Both the position numbers and the translations under genes were made by a program. Shown one piece after another: positions 60,858 through 64,000 of a stretch of 64,000 bases of DNA. Origin of the DNA: Actinomadura mexicana (lineage in GTDB: Bacteria; Actinomycetota; Actinomycetes; Streptosporangiales; Streptosporangiaceae); the NCBI RefSeq assembly GCF_900188105.1, contig NZ_FZNP01000001.1, positions 62,001-126,000 of the forward strand. The letters are read 5' to 3'. The notes under the pieces are model-generated. The model ran no database searches. It worked only from the letters and a program-made list of their open reading frames with translations, and was not told the DNA's origin. How positions within the stretch are numbered: position 1 is the stretch's first letter; each line of letters starts with the position of its first letter.

Positions 60858-62372
60858 TCACCGCAGCCGCTCCACCCGCACCCGGACCGCGGGGGCGAGC
60901 CTTCGCACCAGGGCGTCGGCCTGGTCGCGGGGAAGCCCCCGCAGCAGCGCCGCGATGGCCGGCGGGGGGACGTATCCGAGGGCCCCGGCGGCGCGCGGCA
61001 CCGGCATCGCGGCGAGCAGGCGCGCCGCCTCGGGCGGCGGCAGCGCCCCGAGCATCCAGGCGGCCGTCCGCTGGTCGGCCTGGGCGGCGATGCGCGCAGC
61101 CTCACCGGGCGGCATCGCGGCGAGCACGGCCAGCGCGCGGCTCCCGGTCATCCGCCCGAGGGCGCCGCCCGCCCGCTCCGCGGTGAACATCGGCAGGATC
61201 AGCGCGGTCGCCTCCGGGGCGGCCGCCATCGCGTCGAGGATCCCGCCGAGGGACGCCGGCGGCAATGCCGCGAGGATCAGCGCGGCGCGGTGGCGGGGCA
61301 GCGCCAGCAGCGCGGGAGCGGCGGCCGCGGGCCCGGCCTTCGCCACCGTCCGGGCGGCCTCGTCCACCGTCATGTTCTCGACCAGGGCCGCAGCGCTCGC
61401 GGGGGGCCTCGCGAGCACCGGCGGCGCCGCCCCCACGGGGCGCGCCGCGCGGGCCGCGTCCGGCCTCCTCGCCTGCCCGGGTGGCCCGGCCTGGTCCGCG
61501 TGCGGCGCCCGCGCCTTCGCCCCGGCCTTCGGCGCGCGCTCCGCTAAGCGGGGAGGCGCGGGCCGCGGGGCGTCCCGCAGCACCTCCTCCAAGGCGGCCC
61601 GCAACCGGGGGGCGTCGGACCGCGTGGCCGGGTCCTTGTCGAGGAGCCGGGTGATCGCGTCGGCGAGCGGCCCGGGACGGCTCGACGCCGGCGCTGGGTC
61701 GTTCACGATCGCGTAGAGGGTGGCGGGGACGTTGAGGGCGTCCGAGCCCCGCCGGAACGGCGAGTGGCCCTCCAGCGCGAGGAAGAGGGTGACCCCGAGC
61801 GACCAGAGGTCGGAGGCGGCCGTCGCCTCGTGGCCCGCGATCTGCTCGGGGGCCATGAACTCCAGCGTTCCGAGGACGGTGTTGGTGACGGTGAGGGACG
61901 CGGCCCCGGCCAGCCGCGCGATGCCGAAGTCGGCGAGCAGGACGCGGCCGTCGGCGGCGAGGAGGATGTTCGCCGGCTTCACGTCGCGGTGCAGGACGCC
62001 CGCGCGGTGCACCGCGTCCAGCCCGTCGAGCGCCCACCGGCCGATCCGGGCGATCTCCCACTCGGCGACGGGGCCCTCGGCGACGAGCTCGGCGAGGGTG
62101 CGGCCGTCGATGAGCTCCATCACCAGCCAGGGGACGCCGTCCTCGACGAACAGGTCGTAGATCTCGACCACCGCCGGGTGGCCGACGCGCGCCAGCGCCT
62201 GGGCCTCGCGCCTCGCGCGCGCGACGATGGGGCCGGCCTCGCCCGGGCGCCCGGGTTCGAGGTTGATGGCCTTGAGCGCGACGCGCCGGCGCAGCACCAG
62301 GTCGTCGCCCACCCACACGGTGCCCATCCCGCCGGCGCCGAGCCGGGACAGGACGCGGTAGCGGCCGTTCAG
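60858..62372 (-). CDS. Ser/Thr protein kinase with MgtE-N-like helical tail; non-canonical start
   Basis: Kinase domain: 'YRVLSRLGAGGMGTVWVG' Gly loop, 'ALKAI' Lys, 'HRDVKPANIL' and 'DFGIARL', followed by a Pro/Ala linker and a C-terminal superhelix of about 190 residues of short helices ('MTVDEAARTVAKAG', 'ALLALPRHRAALILAALPP...ILDAMAA') that recall MgtE_N/flagellar FliG-type repeats. No membrane helix is visible. The only in-frame ATG (62327) lies inside the Gly loop and would remove its first glycines. Between it and the in-frame stop at 62469-62471 there is no ATG, GTG or TTG. A CTG at 62372 (giving LNGRYRVLSRLG...) is the best candidate and sets the coordinates here. A frameshift near the start is the alternative. 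Confidence 0.72.
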   Translation of the reverse strand: MNGRYRVLSRLGAGGMGTVWVGDDLVLRRRVALKAINLEPGRPGEAGPIVARARREAQALARVGHPAVVEIYDLFVEDGVPWLVMELIDGRTLAELVAEGPVAEWEIARIGRWALDGLDAVHRAGVLHRDVKPANILLAADGRVLLADFGIARLAGAASLTVTNTVLGTLEFMAPEQIAGHEATAASDLWSLGVTLFLALEGHSPFRRGSDALNVPATLYAIVNDPAPASSRPGPLADAITRLLDKDPATRSDAPRLRAALEEVLRDAPRPAPPRLAERAPKAGAKARAPHADQAGPPGQARRPDAARAARPVGAAPPVLARPPASAAALVENMTVDEAARTVAKAGPAAAAPALLALPRHRAALILAALPPASLGGILDAMAAAPEATALILPMFTAERAGGALGRMTGSRALAVLAAMPPGEAARIAAQADQRTAAWMLGALPPPEAARLLAAMPVPRAAGALGYVPPPAIAALLRGLPRDQADALVRRLAPAVRVRVERLR

Positions 62373-62400
62373 CGCGGAACGGCGCCCGGCCGCCGGCGGC

Positions 62401-63921
62401 TCAGAAATCGTCGTCGTCGGTGTAGAGGGGCTGGCCGTCGGAGCGGTCGGACGGGTCGACCGTCCGGGTCACGCGCGTGTCGAGCGCGTTGCGGATCGCC
62501 TCGTGCTCGCTGGAGGGGACCATCCCGTTGCCGGTCGCTTCCGGCCGGGTGCCGGCGGGGTCGCTCGGCCCGGAACTCCATTGCGAGGCGTCCTCACTTT
62601 CGTCTTCGGCGGGAGGGGAGCCCGTTTCCGGGTTCCCTCCGGGCGGCCGGACAGCGCGCCATTCCCCCTGTTCCCTTTGGCGCTCGTCCCAGATTTCCTG
62701 AACGGACCCCCCCGATTCGGTGCCGAACAGGTTTCCGGGCACCGGAACGATCTTCTTCTTGGCCTCCCGGAGTTCTCTCCTGGCCTCCAGCGCGAGGATC
62801 TCGTCGTAATTCGATGTCCTCTGCAGCAGCTTGACCGTTACCGGAAGGCACTCGATGAGCAGGAACAGCAGGAACAGCAGGATGCGGGCGCCGTTCAGGA
62901 CGACGTCCTTGCCGGAGACCTCGTCGAGTGCCTGCAGTCGGATCAGCAGCCCGTCGGTGTTGCCGTTCTGCGCGTCGAAGGCGTGCTGGAGGGCGGCCTG
63001 CCGCCGCTCGTCGGCCGCGAGCCGCTGCCGGGCCGCGGGCAGGTCGGCCCCCGCCTGCTCCAGCCTGGTGCGCTTGGCCGCCTCGCCGGTCGCGGTCAGC
63101 TCGCGCTTGCGGTCCTCGATCTGGCCGTTCACGTCGTCCACGCGCTTCTTGGCGTTGCGGTAGGCGGTCTCGCTGGCCGCGGCGAGCGGCCCGGCGCCCT
63201 TCTTGGGGCACTGCGGTCCGCCGTAGAGCTGGCACTGCCACTGCCGGTAGTCGCTCTGCATCTGCTTCTGCTGGTCGTCGCGCTGCCGGGTGAGCGCCCG
63301 GATCCGGACATCGGATGCGGGGTCGAGCGGGACGTCGCCCTGGGAGGCGATGACCTGCTGAAGGGCGGCCACCGACTTGCGGTCGAGCGCGACCTCGGCG
63401 CCGATGGCGCCCCTCTTCTGGTCCAGCGCGAAGTCGTCGGCCCGGCGCTGCTTGATCTCCACGATCTGCGCGTCGATCTCCGCGCGGAAGATCTGCAGCA
63501 CCAGCGGGGTCGAGATCACGAAGCCCAGCAGCACGGCCATCGCCACCCGGGGCAGCACCAGCTTCCAGCGCCGGCCGCCGGTGGAGGGGATCGTGGCGAC
63601 CAGCCACCGGTCCAGGCTCAGGATCGCCAGGCCCCACAGCAGCGCCAGCGGCGCCGCGGCGAGGGGGTTGACGCCGATGGCGCTGGAGAGGGCGAACCAC
63701 ATGGAGATGGCCGCCAGCGTGCTGGTGGTGAGCACGGCGCCGCCGATGCCCTCGAACTTGCCGCGCTCGGTCGGGCACTGGTCGAGAACCGAGGCCCGGG
63801 CGCCGGAGAGGGTGATCAAAATTCTGCGCAATTCGGCCCCCGCTCGCGCCGATGGTTGGAAGGGATAAGCATAAACAGCGGACTCAGGCTCCAGTGCGGC
63901 GCCGTCCGCATTTGACGTCAT
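62401..63921 (-). CDS. DUF4407 membrane protein with coiled coil
   Basis: This is a 506-aa DUF4407 protein. It has three N-terminal membrane helices ('TLAAISMWFALSSAI', 'LALLWGLAILSLDRWLV', 'VAMAVLLGFVISTPLVLQIF'), a long extracellular or periplasmic-side coiled coil with a small Cys-containing loop ('CQLYGGPQCPKK'), a fourth helix ('ILLFLLFLLIECLPVTVKLL') and a disordered acidic tail ending DDDDF. It pairs with the kinase, 28 bases from the putative CTG, and may be its membrane anchor or substrate (inference). The ATG at 63921 is favoured; the frame continues to one at 63972. Confidence 0.85.
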   Translation of the reverse strand: MTSNADGAALEPESAVYAYPFQPSARAGAELRRILITLSGARASVLDQCPTERGKFEGIGGAVLTTSTLAAISMWFALSSAIGVNPLAAAPLALLWGLAILSLDRWLVATIPSTGGRRWKLVLPRVAMAVLLGFVISTPLVLQIFRAEIDAQIVEIKQRRADDFALDQKRGAIGAEVALDRKSVAALQQVIASQGDVPLDPASDVRIRALTRQRDDQQKQMQSDYRQWQCQLYGGPQCPKKGAGPLAAASETAYRNAKKRVDDVNGQIEDRKRELTATGEAAKRTRLEQAGADLPAARQRLAADERRQAALQHAFDAQNGNTDGLLIRLQALDEVSGKDVVLNGARILLFLLFLLIECLPVTVKLLQRTSNYDEILALEARRELREAKKKIVPVPGNLFGTESGGSVQEIWDERQREQGEWRAVRPPGGNPETGSPPAEDESEDASQWSSGPSDPAGTRPEATGNGMVPSSEHEAIRNALDTRVTRTVDPSDRSDGQPLYTDDDDF

Positions 63922-64000
63922 TGGCCAGATCAGGCCATTGAGGGACTGGTAATGCGATCCCATGCAGCACAATCGTTGCAGTCTCGCGGCCAGGGGCCGG
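63922..64000. other. Window end upstream of the DUF4407 gene
   Basis: TGGCC (63922-63926) and GGCCA (63933-63937) form a short inverted repeat directly in front of the start. Nothing else is recognisable before the window ends. Confidence 0.3.

Overview
This 64 kb window is chromosomal DNA from a high-GC, filamentous-type actinomycete. The evidence is the strong third-position G/C codon bias, frequent GTG starts, stop/start overlaps of the GTGA and ATGA type, a mycothiol-dependent isomerase, PaaX and MocR regulators, AfsK-like kinases, a 'conservon' (cvnA-E) and DUF2243/CtaG, DUF4407 and HSP18-regulator-like genes. The mix fits Streptosporangiales, for example Actinomadura and relatives, but no rRNA or marker gene is present to fix the genus. 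I saw no tRNA, rRNA, CRISPR array or intact insertion sequence.

Layout. (1) 1-4.6 kb: a branched-chain amino-acid type ABC importer (lipoprotein-livH-livM-livG-livF) in one tightly overlapped operon. (2) 4.6-7.4 kb: an NAD-dependent epimerase, a MocR/PdxR regulator with a palindromic operator, and a cupin. (3) 7.6-17 kb: an apparently complete salicylate pathway running through a CoA thioester and gentisate. A salicylate-AMP ligase, an NDP-forming CoA ligase and a flavin salicylyl-CoA 5-hydroxylase-type enzyme lie on the plus strand. Gentisate 1,2-dioxygenase, fumarylpyruvate hydrolase and mycothiol-dependent maleylpyruvate isomerase lie on the minus strand. A PaaX-family regulator sits between the two arms. 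(4) 17-21 kb: a decayed integrative element with a truncated tyrosine integrase, an intact excisionase, a truncated RecA-fold replication ATPase and a frameshifted DNA-binding gene. It still carries an intact-looking PIN/RHH toxin-antitoxin pair with a clean operator. (5) 21-28.5 kb: two tandem AfsK-like Ser/Thr kinases with PQQ propellers, an unknown 363-aa protein, and an ArsR regulator divergent from a quinone oxidoreductase across a long palindrome. (6) 28.5-43.8 kb: an APC permease, a LuxR-family LAL regulator, and a nine-gene minus-strand catabolic operon (FMN reductase, APC permease, unknown protein, FAA hydrolase, RidA, amidase, cupin, CaiB/BaiF CoA-transferase, fused acyl-CoA carboxyltransferase) whose substrate I cannot name. 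A TetR gene lies behind it. (7) 44-52.3 kb: a FAD oxidoreductase with a membrane protein, two TetR genes, a conserved unknown, an amine-dehydrogenase-like reductase, an SDR and a P450. A 455-bp divergent control region here carries two kinds of paired operators, one of them KstR-like. (8) 52.5-57 kb: a full conservon cvnA-B-C-D-E whose P450 lacks the ExxR motif. (9) 57-60.3 kb: CtaG/DUF2243, then an acyl-CoA-dehydrogenase-fold monooxygenase with its TetR. (10) 60.3-63.9 kb: a minus-strand operon of DUF4407 protein, a kinase with an MgtE-N-like tail and no standard start codon, a 57-aa gene and a CxxC protein.

How it works together. Most of the window is catabolic and regulatory. Each small-molecule module (salicylate/gentisate, the nine-gene operon, the steroid- or acyl-CoA-like reductases) carries its own local repressor and visible operator. 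The conservon and the three kinases are the signalling component. Long open frames antisense to these genes were judged to be GC-bias shadows.
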